The notes: a model not told the origin generated them from the sequence alone. Shown: positions 8,829 through 18,742, numbered from the stretch's first letter. The stretch: DNA of 64,000 bases from Pseudohalioglobus sediminis (GCF_008370495.1 NZ_VTUX01000002.1:434001-498000); one strand, 5' to 3'. Made by a program: numbers and translations.

Positions 8829-9832
8829 GCCGTTGCTACCACTCTTGCCTGATCAAATACTTTCGATATGTGTTCCAACTCCTCAATAGAGTCGGGAATG
8901 TCCAATATAAACGTTTCAAAACCGAACCCGATATAACTCGCAATCAGATTGCTGACTTCATCGTAGGTGCCAACAAGATAGGGGCAGAAAGTCTTGTAGT
9001 TGTGAAACGGGCCCAGCCAGTAAGGGGATGCTGCCTGCGGGCCACCCTCCGGTCGTTCGGAAAGTTGTTTGTGCCATAAGGAATCAGAAGATTTCATCGC
9101 CATCTGGTGGGTCAGCTGCCCCTTTCTATCCTCGGGAAACCTTGCCAGCGCCACCTGCCATGCTTCTTCGTTGGTTTCTCGCGCGATGATACCCACACGC
9201 ACGCCAACAGGACCCTGGGCCTCCTCCGGCACACCGCTCTCTTCATCCGGGGGCTTGGGATAGCGAATTGCCACCGCATCAATAGCAGCGGCAGCCGCCA
9301 TGCCGGCGTCACTTGATCCGGAGATGGTTACACCGGGGACCAGATCCTCGCGGATCGGGGGCGCCATTTTCAGGTTTTTAACCGTGTAGTACTTGCCATC
9401 AACGGTGACTGGCTCGGCGTTCTGCAGAAGCTGTCTTACGATGAGAGTGTATTCTACCAATCGATCGTACCGCTCGTCGTGTGGTGTCTCGTCGCCCAAC
9501 GCCAGCAGATCGTTCACAAAACCACCCGCCACCATATTGATCCAAAGACGCCGGCCATACAAATAAGCGAAGGTGGACAACTTCTTCGCGACTGTATAGG
9601 GATGCATATAGGCGGGCTGAACAGCGACCAGTGGTGACAGGGTTTCTGTATTCTCCACGACGATCTGGGCTACTTCCCAAGGATCGACAATGCCGTTGTC
9701 AGTGTAAACAAGAATCCCCTCACAACCAAAACGCTCACTCCATTTGGCAACTTCAATCACGCGGTCTCTATAGATTGTGCTGTCTACATCCTTGGATTGC
9801 GGACAGGTTGAAAAAATCTTTATCGCGCTCAT
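8825..9832 (-). CDS. Luciferase-like (LLM class) flavin-dependent monooxygenase
   Basis: A 335-residue TIM-barrel enzyme of the bacterial luciferase/alkanesulfonate monooxygenase (SsuD) class. It has the segments FGCEGILVYTDN, LSPLVAVQPAYMHPYTVAKK, GRRLWINMVAGGF and PGVTISGSSDAGMAAA, the last being the FMN phosphate-binding loop. It needs reduced FMN from a separate reductase, not present here. In this cluster it probably oxidises a carrier-bound or released amino-acid intermediate (N- or C-hydroxylation). It overlaps the adenylation gene by four bases. Confidence 0.85.
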   Translation of the reverse strand: MSAIKIFSTCPQSKDVDSTIYRDRVIEVAKWSERFGCEGILVYTDNGIVDPWEVAQIVVENTETLSPLVAVQPAYMHPYTVAKKLSTFAYLYGRRLWINMVAGGFVNDLLALGDETPHDERYDRLVEYTLIVRQLLQNAEPVTVDGKYYTVKNLKMAPPIREDLVPGVTISGSSDAGMAAAAAIDAVAIRYPKPPDEESGVPEEAQGPVGVRVGIIARETNEEAWQVALARFPEDRKGQLTHQMAMKSSDSLWHKQLSERPEGGPQAASPYWLGPFHNYKTFCPYLVGTYDEVSNLIASYIGFGFETFILDIPDSIEELEHISKVFDQARVVATA

Positions 9833-9916
9833 TGTCTTCTCCTCGCCTTCCCTGCCGTTATCTTGGCGACCTCAAATACTACACAACGGCGTGTCATCGC
9901 CGTGGCACCGAACCTA

Positions 9917-10882
9917 TCAACTCTCACCAGAAACACTGTAATCCTCCGTCGCAGCATCACTGGCCGATTTCAATGACTGGCCCACGCTCAACACTTCACC
10001 AGCATCTACGATACGCCCCGCGACACTTAACTTTTTCAGACGCACCGTACCATCAGCCGCCGCAACCAGGGCATCACCCTCCTGGACCGCAATAACCCTG
10101 CCGCACTCGCCTGCCAGATTACCTTCCACCTGTGTCCTGAGCACACTGAACGTCTCGCCATTCAGCAGAAAACGCGGCGCGCCCCATGGCGACACAAAGG
10201 GGCCATAATCAGCCGCGCGAACGAAAGCATCAATCTTCTCGGCAGACATGTCCCAGTCGATCCAGCCCCGGTTCGGGACCTGTGAACGTTTGAAAAACCT
10301 GCGTTCCCCTTGCTGTTTCTCTCTTGGAATCAAGTCGGGTGAAGCCGTCGCCACATCAAGCAGTCTCTCTACAAGCGGTACACCGAGCGTCACGCATTTG
10401 GCGCTGACACTGAAGCCCGTATCCTGCGCCGTAAGTGGGAAGGATTCAGCGAAGACTATCGGCCCTGTATCGATTCCTTCCAGCATCCAGTGCAAGGTAA
10501 CAGCGTGCTCCCCTGCGCCAAGATAAACAGCCCAGCTTGGAGCATTAAGGCCTGCGAACCCGGGTAAGGCTCCGGGGTGAAGGTTAAAGCTGCCGATGCG
10601 CGGGGCCGAAACCACAGCGCCGGGCAGCACAGACAAGGAATGCACGTTTAGCAGCACTTCGACCTCTTCTCGCTCGATGAGGGAGACGAGGTCCCGGGCG
10701 GGCCAGGTGCCTGCGGGTATCACTCGATAGCCAAAGCTCTCGGCTACCCTGGCAACACTGAACGGCGCATCCGCTGTATCGCCGGAGGTCGTCACCACAG
10801 CAACCACATCCTCAGCGCGCTGATTCAGGGTTCGTAGGACCCGAGCGCCTGCGGCCTCTTCTGCAAACACAATCACTCGCAT
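9917..10882 (-). CDS. Formyltransferase, Fmt/ArnA-like
   Basis: A 321-residue 10-formyltetrahydrofolate-dependent formyltransferase. The catalytic region is intact: FNLHPGALPGFAG (Asn and His) and LEGIDTGPIVF (Asp), followed by a C-terminal Fmt-like beta-barrel region with GRVIAVQEGDALVAAADG. The cluster context (adenylation protein, carrier protein, flavin monooxygenase) argues against initiator-tRNA formylation and for formylation of an amino or hydroxylamino group on a small metabolite. Its start overlaps the stop of the upstream GNAT-like gene (ATGA). Confidence 0.85.
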   Translation of the reverse strand: MRVIVFAEEAAGARVLRTLNQRAEDVVAVVTTSGDTADAPFSVARVAESFGYRVIPAGTWPARDLVSLIEREEVEVLLNVHSLSVLPGAVVSAPRIGSFNLHPGALPGFAGLNAPSWAVYLGAGEHAVTLHWMLEGIDTGPIVFAESFPLTAQDTGFSVSAKCVTLGVPLVERLLDVATASPDLIPREKQQGERRFFKRSQVPNRGWIDWDMSAEKIDAFVRAADYGPFVSPWGAPRFLLNGETFSVLRTQVEGNLAGECGRVIAVQEGDALVAAADGTVRLKKLSVAGRIVDAGEVLSVGQSLKSASDAATEDYSVSGES

Positions 10883-11907
10883 CAGTACAAGGTCGCGTTA
10901 TCAGCGTCCAGATAGCTAAGTCCAGACATACTTTCGTGGGGCATGGAGGCCGTGTCCTGGTAAAAGGCAAAGAACGGTAAATGCCGGGTCTTGCTGAAGC
11001 CTGCTTGATCAAGTGCCTGGCAAAGCACTTGCTCCTGACTGGATGCCAGCACTTTTACGGAGTCCGCTTTGTGCCGCAGGGCAAAATCGATCACGTCGCG
11101 CAATACGGATAACAAATCGTCGCTGCTGCCCCCCTGGGAAAACAGGGCCAGTCGCCACTCACTCTCTGCCTGACGGGGATAGTCAGCTCTGGGGTGCCAC
11201 AGTAAGGCCGACGCATTGTTCGCCACATGGCAGGAATGGAACACAATGTCGGGGTTCCGACAGAACCACTCGACATGCTGGGTATCGTATGCGGGATGAA
11301 ACTGACTGGCATAGCGACACTCGGCAAACGTCTCCAGCACAGTTTCTGTCAGGCTGGCTGAGCAAGCGGCAGATGAAGACTGTTCGCTGCGCTTCGATAC
11401 CAACGGTATATTCCTGGCCAGGTTCAAAGGCAGGTGACCCAGCCAGGGCTGGCGTTGGGCCGCCCGTTTCAGCAGGTAACCAGCACGCAGGGCAATCCGG
11501 TACTCCTGTATCGCATCGTCCTGCGACACGGTCGCGAGACGCCCAAACAGGCGTTTGGTTACATCCCCACCGCCGGTGTGATAAACGGCGTTGTAAGAAG
11601 ATGTGACAGCTTTTAGCAGGGCAATCCCCGTCGCTCCTGATGCTTTTTCAGCATCGACAAACCAATCGCAGGTCCAGGCAGTGTCAACCAACTCACCGTT
11701 CACGCTGTGCTGGAAAGGAATAAGCCCCAGCATACCGACGATGATGTCGTCCTGGAGAGCGACATAACCTCTCGGGCGACCTGAATTGAAAGCCTCATCG
11801 AAATATTTCCACCTGGTGTGAGTGGCGGGGGCACCCTGTTGTTGCTCAAGGAAGCTCACGAGTGCTTCCTGATGAACTGAAACTAAAGGCTTGATCTGCG
11901 TGCCCAC
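10882..11907 (-). CDS. GNAT-like acyltransferase, first gene of NRPS-like cluster
   Basis: A 341-residue protein with a GNAT-type N-terminal half: GYVALQDDIIVGMLGLIPF, then DWFVDAEKASGATGIALLKAV, which resembles the acyl-CoA-binding strand-loop-helix. A second half (about 195-330) may be a degenerate GNAT repeat. Proteins of this build occur beside polysaccharide and NRPS-like genes. It is the promoter-proximal gene of the minus-strand set 11907-6963. Confidence 0.55.
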   Translation of the reverse strand: MGTQIKPLVSVHQEALVSFLEQQQGAPATHTRWKYFDEAFNSGRPRGYVALQDDIIVGMLGLIPFQHSVNGELVDTAWTCDWFVDAEKASGATGIALLKAVTSSYNAVYHTGGGDVTKRLFGRLATVSQDDAIQEYRIALRAGYLLKRAAQRQPWLGHLPLNLARNIPLVSKRSEQSSSAACSASLTETVLETFAECRYASQFHPAYDTQHVEWFCRNPDIVFHSCHVANNASALLWHPRADYPRQAESEWRLALFSQGGSSDDLLSVLRDVIDFALRHKADSVKVLASSQEQVLCQALDQAGFSKTRHLPFFAFYQDTASMPHESMSGLSYLDADNATLY

Positions 11908-12298
11908 CCAACGTCCTCCTCTGCCGACTTCTGATTAGTGTCATTATAGGCACAATCTCTACGGCTACATGATGACATGACGCAATGCAGTGCTTGTTAT
12001 CTAAAGTGTGATGTAGTTGGCAGTTTTAGCGAGATTACCGGGCCAGTGCACCCTGTTGTGGCAAGCGGGCAGGAAATTAGCCGGTGTGCAGCACATAACG
12101 GGGTCGGCCTTGAGGCCGTTTGACAGGTGAAGTCTCCCGCAGGAGCTACTTTGGCTGCCTGGCGGATTGCCGGTTCCTCGTCTGTTACTTTCGGGTACAG
12201 TTCACGAAATCGGGCATCTGAAGGCATGGTCGACACCTGACAGGTGCTGATCCATGCCGTCAAGCCTCGCCCCTACTGGGGCATAGCTAGAGACTTGC
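11908..12298. other. 391-bp region without a supported gene
   Basis: A TATAAT-like -10 on the minus strand (forward ATTATA at 11943-11948) lies 36 bp before the GNAT gene start and is its likely promoter. A CGGCCTNNAGGCCG hairpin is near 12110. A minus-strand frame (12263-11997) contains a coding-looking stretch, ARFRELYPKVTDEE, but then becomes low-complexity with many Cys, Thr and Pro. It may be a decayed gene end; I do not call it as a CDS. Confidence 0.4.
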
Positions 12299-12724
12299 CT
12301 ATTTGAAGCTCATTTCACGCAACATGATGCTGCTCTTGATGGTGCGGAGGTCGCCGCGCTTCACGTTTGCTTTCTGGCCTTTGTCCATGGAACCCCAGAG
12401 CTTCTCGGCGTGTTTTTCCCAGTAGTCGAACGGCAGGTCATAGGCTGAGCCAGCGGACTTGTGCTCAACGAACAGCCACAGGTCTGGCTCGCCCTCGCGA
12501 GCGTTCACGTTGCTGAACATGCGGTAGCTGAGCACGTGGCCTTCCGCTTTCTGCATCTCCAGCGACTTCTGCCAGTTCGCCTTGAGGTCGGCGATGTAAT
12601 CATCGAAATGCCCGGGCTTGGTCTCTACCGACGTGACCGTCCAGTAACTGCCCCATGAATAGTCTTCCTGGGCAAACAGGCTTACAGGTAACAACAGCAG
12701 TACTGCAAAGATGAATCTTTTCAT
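12299..12724 (-). CDS. Secreted protein of unknown function
   Basis: A 141-residue protein with a clear signal peptide (residues 1-19, cleavage after LFAQ). The mature part is small, with many Trp and Tyr residues, and has the look of a dimeric alpha/beta-barrel (YSWGSYWTVTSVETKPGHFDDYIADL), similar in feel to NIPSNAP/ABM-fold proteins. It stands alone, upstream of nothing on its strand, and is followed by the TonB-receptor gene in the same direction 288 bases away. Function not recognised. Confidence 0.75.
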   Translation of the reverse strand: MKRFIFAVLLLLPVSLFAQEDYSWGSYWTVTSVETKPGHFDDYIADLKANWQKSLEMQKAEGHVLSYRMFSNVNAREGEPDLWLFVEHKSAGSAYDLPFDYWEKHAEKLWGSMDKGQKANVKRGDLRTIKSSIMLREMSFK

Positions 12725-12967
12725 TGTAATTTTCCTTTCATAAATGAAGTGGTTTTCACGTCAGTGCTCTCACCGATTCAAAGACGCCTTTCAAATATAG
12801 TACATACTAGAAAATACACAGCGGAAAGCCCTGGCATTTTTCTGCGCTGGAAGCCATTGACGACAATGCCGGTTGCGAGGGGGCCCGGCCGGGGCCCCTT
12901 CGCCTTACCCGATAAAGCGGGGTAGGCTCTCCCGCCTCTCGGGAACATACCGCCCATCCATGGGCAT

Positions 12968-12994
12968 AAAAAAGCCGGGCCCAGGGGCCCGGCT
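12968..12994 (-). terminator. Terminator after the TonB-receptor gene
   Basis: On the minus strand, AGCCGGGCCC-CTG-GGCCCGGCT is followed by TTTTTT, 19 bases beyond the receptor stop codon. This is a strong intrinsic terminator. Confidence 0.88.
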
Positions 12995-13012
12995 GTTGGC
13001 GGCGCGATAGCC

Positions 13013-15514
13013 CTAGAAGCGGTAGGAGAAGTCCAGTCCGTAGCTGCGTTGCGCTGACTGGTGATTGAAGCTGCCACCGAATTCGGGCGCAGGAATGACC
13101 TCTTGCAGGTAATCCTCATCCGTCAGGTTACGGCCCCAGGCTGTAATCATCCAATGCTCCGACTCGAGGCCGATGCGCAGGTCCAGCGTGTCGTAGGCGT
13201 CACGTGACGAGCGCGAGAAGTTCTGGTTGAAGCCGGGGCCGAAGAACGCATTCCATATGGTCGGCGTCTCTTCACCCTGCAGGGTGTGGAACCAGGTTTC
13301 CCCGACATATTGCCAGTCCAGTCGGCTGACCAGGTCAAAGCTGCCCAGGGGCAGGACCCACTCCACGCCCAGGTTTCCGGTGGTATCCGGCGCCTGCGGC
13401 ACGTCATTGCCTTCCGACAGGGGCCTGTTCCTGTTTTCCTCGATCTCCGAGTCAAGCAGGCCTATGCCGCCGTAAAAGCTGAGACCGTCCGTCACCAGGA
13501 AAGTGAAATCAGCCTCGAAGCCCTGCACGTACATCTCGTCGATGGTGGTCACCGAGCGCAGCAGGCCGAACGGTCCGGCAAAGAATTCAAAGAACTGGTT
13601 ATCTTCGACGTCGGTGCGGAAGATGGCTGCGTTGAGCCGCAGACGATTGTCGAACAGTTCTGACTTCAGGCCAATTTCGTAGGCTGTGGACACTTCCTTG
13701 TCGTACTCGTCGGTTACCAGCAACTGCGCATCGACAGCCTCACCGGCACCGCCGAAGCCTGCGTTGAACCAGAAATTCAGCAGGTCTTCCGTGCCCACGG
13801 AGTTGAAGCCGCCGCTGCGGAAGCCCACGCCATAACTGGCGTAAAGATTGACGTTGTCTGAAGCGGCCCAGTTCAGGGTTGCCTTGGGCTGGAAGTGGCT
13901 GAAGCTGTCATCCCGATCGGGGATGCCGGCGGGGTTGCTCTCGAGAGCCGGGTTGATCTTGCCGGGCAGGTTGATATTGAGACCCGAGCCGTTAACGTTG
14001 GGGACCTTATTACTGACCTCGCGGTCCTCGTAATCGTAGCGTGCGGCGAGCGCAAGCTCGAGCGTATCGGTCAGGTCGAACTCAAGTTGCCCGTAGGCTG
14101 CGTACACCGTGGTATCAAAATCGTCCCAGAACAGCAGGTCGGTCGGGTTGGGACCATCCGCGGCGACGTAGGGTTGCCGGCGGAAGCCCTGGCCCTGGTC
14201 GGCGCCATAGGCCACCACGACCTCGCGTTCGATTTCGGCCACGTAGATACCGGCGATCCAGCGCATACCTTCATCGCCCGGTGAGACCAGTCGGGCATCG
14301 AGGCTCAGGTCTTCCTGGTTACGTTCCTGGTACTGGTAACCATCACAGCTGGTTGCGGTGTAGGGCCCATAAACACCCTGGAAGTCGGTATCCGCGCCGG
14401 GCGGCAGCACGCCGAAGGGATCAAACAGCGGGCCGAACAGGTCCTCGCGATTGAAGCTATTGAGCGTCTCGCGATCGGACTGACAGGCCGGCGTGACTTC
14501 ATAGCCGTAAAAGGTGGCGCTGGTGCCGTCGGAGAGCAGGTATTCTTCCAGGTCATTGTAGGCGACACTGGCAACCAGGTCGGCGAAACCGAGGTCCCAG
14601 TCCATTTTAACCGAGAAATCCAGCGTCTCCTGCTCGTTCTCACCCGGGGTGTTGAAGGTGTAGCGGAAATCCATTTCGTTCACGTCCTGGAAGTAGCTCT
14701 GGGCGCCGAACACCTCGACAAACTGGGGGATCGCAAAGGCGGCATTGAAGTTGATCGCGCCGCCTTTCACCTCGGAGTAGCCGCCGCGAAAGTCCAGCGT
14801 CATGGCGTCGCTGACGTTCCAGATTACCCGGGCGCGGGCGCTGGTATCTTCGAGGTAATCCACGGCGTCATCTTCGCCGGTGAAGATATTCTTGTAGAAG
14901 CCATCGGTCTCGCGGGTCGAGATGGCAAAGCGCCCCAGCAGCGTGTCGTCGATAATGGGACCGCTCACCATGGCATTGACCTTGTAGGCATCGTTGTTGG
15001 CGATGCCACCGCCAATCCTGGCCTCGAATTCGTTGGTCGGCGCCTTGGTGGTGACCAGTACAGCCCCCGCTACTGCGTTACGGCCATACAGCGCGCCCTG
15101 TGGGCCTTTCAGGACTTCTATCTGTTGCACGTCGAACAGCTCTTCATTGAAGCTGTTGGGGTTAGTACTGAGCACGCCGTCGACGACGTAGGCGAACGTG
15201 GATTCGGCGTCACGCGTTGATACCACACCGCGGATACTGACCTGGGTATCACCGACGTTGGCGGCATCAACGATGGTAACGTTAGGCACCAGCCCGATAT
15301 AATCAGCCGCCCGTTCAATGCCCGCACGCTGGATGGTGGTTTCGTCTATGGCGCTGATGGCAATCGGCACATCCTGCAGGTTTTCCGTGCGCTTCCGCGC
15401 CGTGACGACCACCTCTTCCAGGGCTACTTCCTGGGCGAAAGTCATCGGTGCGGGCATGAAACTGGCAACAGCTGCGGCCAGGCCCAGCGCTATGGGGGTT
15501 TTGGTGGGGGTCAT
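13013..15514 (-). CDS. TonB-dependent outer-membrane receptor
   Basis: An 833-residue receptor starting at ATG 15514 with GGAGAAG upstream; the longer open frame is not preferred. The signal peptide ends near FAQEVALEE. The TonB box/plug region reads EEVVVTARKRTENLQDVPIAI, and QIEVLKGPQGALYGRNAVAG is the standard plug signature. The protein ends in the aromatic outer-membrane signal SYGLDFSYRF. It belongs to the large marine gammaproteobacterial receptor group used for varied organic substrates; the ligand is unknown. It has its own promoter and terminator. Confidence 0.92.
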   Translation of the reverse strand: MTPTKTPIALGLAAAVASFMPAPMTFAQEVALEEVVVTARKRTENLQDVPIAISAIDETTIQRAGIERAADYIGLVPNVTIVDAANVGDTQVSIRGVVSTRDAESTFAYVVDGVLSTNPNSFNEELFDVQQIEVLKGPQGALYGRNAVAGAVLVTTKAPTNEFEARIGGGIANNDAYKVNAMVSGPIIDDTLLGRFAISTRETDGFYKNIFTGEDDAVDYLEDTSARARVIWNVSDAMTLDFRGGYSEVKGGAINFNAAFAIPQFVEVFGAQSYFQDVNEMDFRYTFNTPGENEQETLDFSVKMDWDLGFADLVASVAYNDLEEYLLSDGTSATFYGYEVTPACQSDRETLNSFNREDLFGPLFDPFGVLPPGADTDFQGVYGPYTATSCDGYQYQERNQEDLSLDARLVSPGDEGMRWIAGIYVAEIEREVVVAYGADQGQGFRRQPYVAADGPNPTDLLFWDDFDTTVYAAYGQLEFDLTDTLELALAARYDYEDREVSNKVPNVNGSGLNINLPGKINPALESNPAGIPDRDDSFSHFQPKATLNWAASDNVNLYASYGVGFRSGGFNSVGTEDLLNFWFNAGFGGAGEAVDAQLLVTDEYDKEVSTAYEIGLKSELFDNRLRLNAAIFRTDVEDNQFFEFFAGPFGLLRSVTTIDEMYVQGFEADFTFLVTDGLSFYGGIGLLDSEIEENRNRPLSEGNDVPQAPDTTGNLGVEWVLPLGSFDLVSRLDWQYVGETWFHTLQGEETPTIWNAFFGPGFNQNFSRSSRDAYDTLDLRIGLESEHWMITAWGRNLTDEDYLQEVIPAPEFGGSFNHQSAQRSYGLDFSYRF

Positions 15515-15538
15515 CGGGGCTTCTCCATGGGTATTATC

Positions 15539-15567
15539 GTTATAGTGTCTACGGTTGTGCGCTGTAA
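15539..15567 (-). promoter_or_regulatory. Sigma-70-type promoter of the TonB-receptor gene
   Basis: Minus-strand -35 TTACAG (15567-15562), 17-bp spacer, -10 TATAAC (15544-15539). It lies 25 bp upstream of the receptor start codon at 15514. Confidence 0.6.
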
Positions 15568-15699
15568 TCAGTTTAGGCCTAGTTTGCCATTGTAACTGTG
15601 AAATATTCCCGAAACGACCCTCGTCCACGGAGGGGATGGGCCGGGCTGCCCCGACTCGCCGTGGCGCAGCTCTGCACCGCGCCACGTTGACCGCGAAGC

Positions 15700-18378
15700 T
15701 TAGCGCAATGCAGGATCAGGCTTAGACGCATCTACACCGAGTTCATCAATCTGACTTCGCAGTGTGGTCTCGTCTATAGCGCCTCCGCGATAAAGCGACA
15801 CCAGACCCGCCTGCACGATATGCCTGGCACTGACTTCAAAGTGATCCCTCAGCGTGGGCCGCGATTCACTGACCCCGAAACCATCTGTGCCGAGAACGGT
15901 GAACTGCGGGGGCATCCAGCGCGCTATCATGCCGGCCAGGCTCTTCTGGTAGTCGCTGACGGCGATAATCGGCGCGGTCTCGCCCGCAAACAGGCTCTCG
16001 ATATAGGGACGCCGGCCCTCGCCGAAAGGCTGCAGCCGGCCCTCGCGCTCACACTGTTCCGCTTCGCGGGCGAGTTCGATATAACTGGTGACACTCCAAA
16101 TTGTCGGTGCGTAGCCGAGAGCCTCGAGTACATCCGCCGCCTCCATGGCCTGCTGCATCATCGATCCGCTGGCCAGCAAATGTACGGCCTCTCCCGCGGC
16201 GGCAGCCGGTCGCGCGCAATAGGCCCCCTTGATGATACCCTCCTCCACTTGTGGTCCCTCAGGCATGGGTGGCATCGAGTAGTTCTCGTTGTACAGGGTG
16301 ATGTAGTAGAAAATATTCTCGCCCTCCTGGTACATGCGCCGGATGCCATCGCGAACAATCACCGCCAGCTCATAGGCAAATGCAGGGTCGTAACTCTTGA
16401 GATTGGGAAAGGTACTGGCCAGCACATGTGAGTGCCCGTCCTCGTGCTGCAGACCCTCACCGTTCAGGGTGGTCCTGCCGGCGGTACCACCGAGCAGGAA
16501 GCCCCTGGCCATCATGTCGGCACAGGCCCAGACCATGTCGCCGACCCGCTGAAACCCGAACATGGAGTAGAAGATGTAGAACGGGATCGTCGGCACGCCG
16601 TGTACCGAATACGCGGTGCCGGCCGCCATAAACGACGCCATGGCCCCGGTTTCACAAATGCCCTCCTGCAATATCTGTCCGTCGACGGCCTCGCGGTAGG
16701 ACATCAGTGACTCCGCATCGACGGGCGTATAGTTCTGTCCCGCGGGGGAATAGATTCCCGCCACCTTGAACAGCGCATCCATGCCAAACGTACGCGCCTC
16801 ATCGGGCACGATGGGGACCACGTAGCGGCCGATGGATTTATCCTTCATCAACTGTGCCAGCATCCGTACCATGACCATCGTGGTTGACGCCTCGCGTTCA
16901 CCGCTGCCTTCAACTGCGCTCCTGAACAGCGACAACTCGGGCGCCTCCAACACCGGGCACTCCACGCTGCGTGCAGGCAGGTATCCCCCCAGTCGCTGGC
17001 GGTGCTCGCGCAGGTAGCGCATTTCCGCGCTGTCTTCCGGCGGGCGGTAGAACTCCGCGCGCGCTATGGCTGCATCGTCCAGCGGTATCCCGTAGGCGCG
17101 GGCGCAGGCCAGGCGCTCCTCGGCGTTGAGGTCCTTCTTCTGGTGCGCGGTGTTACGACCCTGGGCCGCCGGCCCCATACCGTCGCCCTTCACCGTTTTC
17201 ACCAGTATCACCGTGGGTTTATCTGTAGTCTGCGCCGCGCGCTGGAAGGCAGCGTAGATCTTCTTGGGGTCCTGTCCGCCGCGCTTGATCTGCTTCAGCT
17301 CGTCGTCGGTCAGCGCGTTCATCATTCGCTCCAGTTCGGGGTCACCATGCACCCAGTGCTCCCGTTGCGCGTCACCCTCGAGAATGGAATAGCGCTGGTA
17401 ATCACCATCCACGCACTCTTCCATGCGATTGCGCAACACGCCGTGCTTGTCCATAGCCAGCAGGGCGTCCCAGCCGCCGCCCCAGATGACCTTGATCACG
17501 TTCCAGTCCGCGCCGCGGAAAGAGCGCTCCAGTTCCTGGATAATCTTGCCGTTGCCGCGCACCGGACCGTCCAGGCGTTGCAGGTTGCAGTTAACCACCA
17601 GGATCAGGTTGTCCAATTTCTCGCGGGCAGCAATATTTATCGTGCCCATCACCTCGGGTTCATCGGACTCGCCATCGCCGATAAAGCACCAGAACTTGCC
17701 ACCGGTCCGCGGCTTCAGCCCACGATTTTCCAGATACTTGGCGTAGCGCGCCTGATAGATCGCCGAAGGGGTCGACAGCCCCATGGAGGCATTGGGCATC
17801 TGCCAGAATTCCGGCATCGAACGCGGGTGGGGATAGGAGCAGAGCCCGCCACCCGGCGCGAGTTCACGCCTGAAATTCTGCAGTTGCTGTTCACTGAGGC
17901 GCCCTTCAATGAAAGCGCGGGCGTAGATACCCGGCGCCGCATGCGGCTGCGGCATAACCATGTCGCCGCCGTACTCGGCACTGCGAGCCCGGAAAAAGTG
18001 CTGGAAACCCACTTCCAGCATGGTCGCCGCAGAAGCGTAGGTAGCAATATGCCCACCCACCCCGGTGCCCTCGTCCTGGGCGCGCAGCACCATGGCCATG
18101 GCGTTCCAGCGCACGATATTCTCGATACGGTTCTCCATATCGATGTCGCCCGGATAAATAGGCTGCTCCGACAGGGGGATGGTGTTGATGTAAGGGGTGT
18201 TCAGAGTGGCCTCACTGAGTACCACACCGCGGGACAGGGCGTGGTTCTGCAGGGAACGCAGGATCTCGCGGGCACCGGCGTCGCCGAACTGGTGCAGGAT
18301 CGCATCCAATGAGTCAGCCCACTCCTGGCGGTCATCGGCCAGTTCATCAATCAGTGTTGTACTTTGTCGATCAACCAT
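15700..18378 (-). CDS. aceE: Pyruvate dehydrogenase E1 component, homodimeric type
   Basis: An 892-residue E1 of the AceE type, full length. The thiamine-diphosphate motif runs from GDGESDEPEV to NCNLQRLDGPV, and the family sequences SYPHPRSMPEFWQMPN and GGTAGRTTLNGEGLQH are present. It decarboxylates pyruvate to feed the E2 lipoyl domain. No aceF (E2) or lpd (E3) gene follows: the gene is flanked by a TonB receptor and a divergent aldehyde dehydrogenase. It is either a stand-alone second copy using E2/E3 from elsewhere or a relative acting on another 2-oxoacid. Confidence 0.93.
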   Translation of the reverse strand: MVDRQSTTLIDELADDRQEWADSLDAILHQFGDAGAREILRSLQNHALSRGVVLSEATLNTPYINTIPLSEQPIYPGDIDMENRIENIVRWNAMAMVLRAQDEGTGVGGHIATYASAATMLEVGFQHFFRARSAEYGGDMVMPQPHAAPGIYARAFIEGRLSEQQLQNFRRELAPGGGLCSYPHPRSMPEFWQMPNASMGLSTPSAIYQARYAKYLENRGLKPRTGGKFWCFIGDGESDEPEVMGTINIAAREKLDNLILVVNCNLQRLDGPVRGNGKIIQELERSFRGADWNVIKVIWGGGWDALLAMDKHGVLRNRMEECVDGDYQRYSILEGDAQREHWVHGDPELERMMNALTDDELKQIKRGGQDPKKIYAAFQRAAQTTDKPTVILVKTVKGDGMGPAAQGRNTAHQKKDLNAEERLACARAYGIPLDDAAIARAEFYRPPEDSAEMRYLREHRQRLGGYLPARSVECPVLEAPELSLFRSAVEGSGEREASTTMVMVRMLAQLMKDKSIGRYVVPIVPDEARTFGMDALFKVAGIYSPAGQNYTPVDAESLMSYREAVDGQILQEGICETGAMASFMAAGTAYSVHGVPTIPFYIFYSMFGFQRVGDMVWACADMMARGFLLGGTAGRTTLNGEGLQHEDGHSHVLASTFPNLKSYDPAFAYELAVIVRDGIRRMYQEGENIFYYITLYNENYSMPPMPEGPQVEEGIIKGAYCARPAAAAGEAVHLLASGSMMQQAMEAADVLEALGYAPTIWSVTSYIELAREAEQCEREGRLQPFGEGRRPYIESLFAGETAPIIAVSDYQKSLAGMIARWMPPQFTVLGTDGFGVSESRPTLRDHFEVSARHIVQAGLVSLYRGGAIDETTLRSQIDELGVDASKPDPALR

Positions 18379-18742
18379 CGTTCACTTGCTCCAGCGCTCT
18401 ACCGGCCCGCGGCCGTTCCACGGCAGCCGTCTCCACGGCGACCGCACTCAATATACCCGCCTGCGCGCGGGAACCCCAGCGGGTGTAACACAGGCACACA
18501 GACTCGCCGGCAGTTACCGGCGGCGTCGCACCAGCGTGGTGATAACAATAGCCCCGCCAGGCGACAATGATAAAAATCAAGCGAGTACGCAGGTTGAGAG
18601 CCTACTCCCCCGGCAACGACACGTAGCGATGGGCCACCAACTTCCCTACGCGCGACAGCACCCGGTCAAAATTGACATTACGCAAAGCAGCGACATGTCG
18701 GTTGCATGACACTGCCATGAAACTTGGAAATCAAACCAGAAC
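18379..18742. other. 364-bp divergent intergenic region
   Basis: It separates aceE (minus) from an aldehyde dehydrogenase gene (plus). No coding signal was seen. A near-palindrome GTCAAAATTGAC at 18665-18676 contains a TTGACA (-35-like) and may be an operator for the plus-strand gene. Nothing else stands out. Confidence 0.4.

Noticed and set aside
11997-12263. 88-codon minus-strand frame with a coding-looking start (ARFRELYPKVTDEE)
   Set aside because: The second half is Cys/Thr/Pro-rich, with no recognisable protein and no ribosome binding site; at best a decayed gene end.
18665-18676. GTCAAAATTGAC as a further Crp/Fnr-type box
   Set aside because: The half-sites are in the opposite order (GTCA...TGAC), and no -10 lies at the class II distance.
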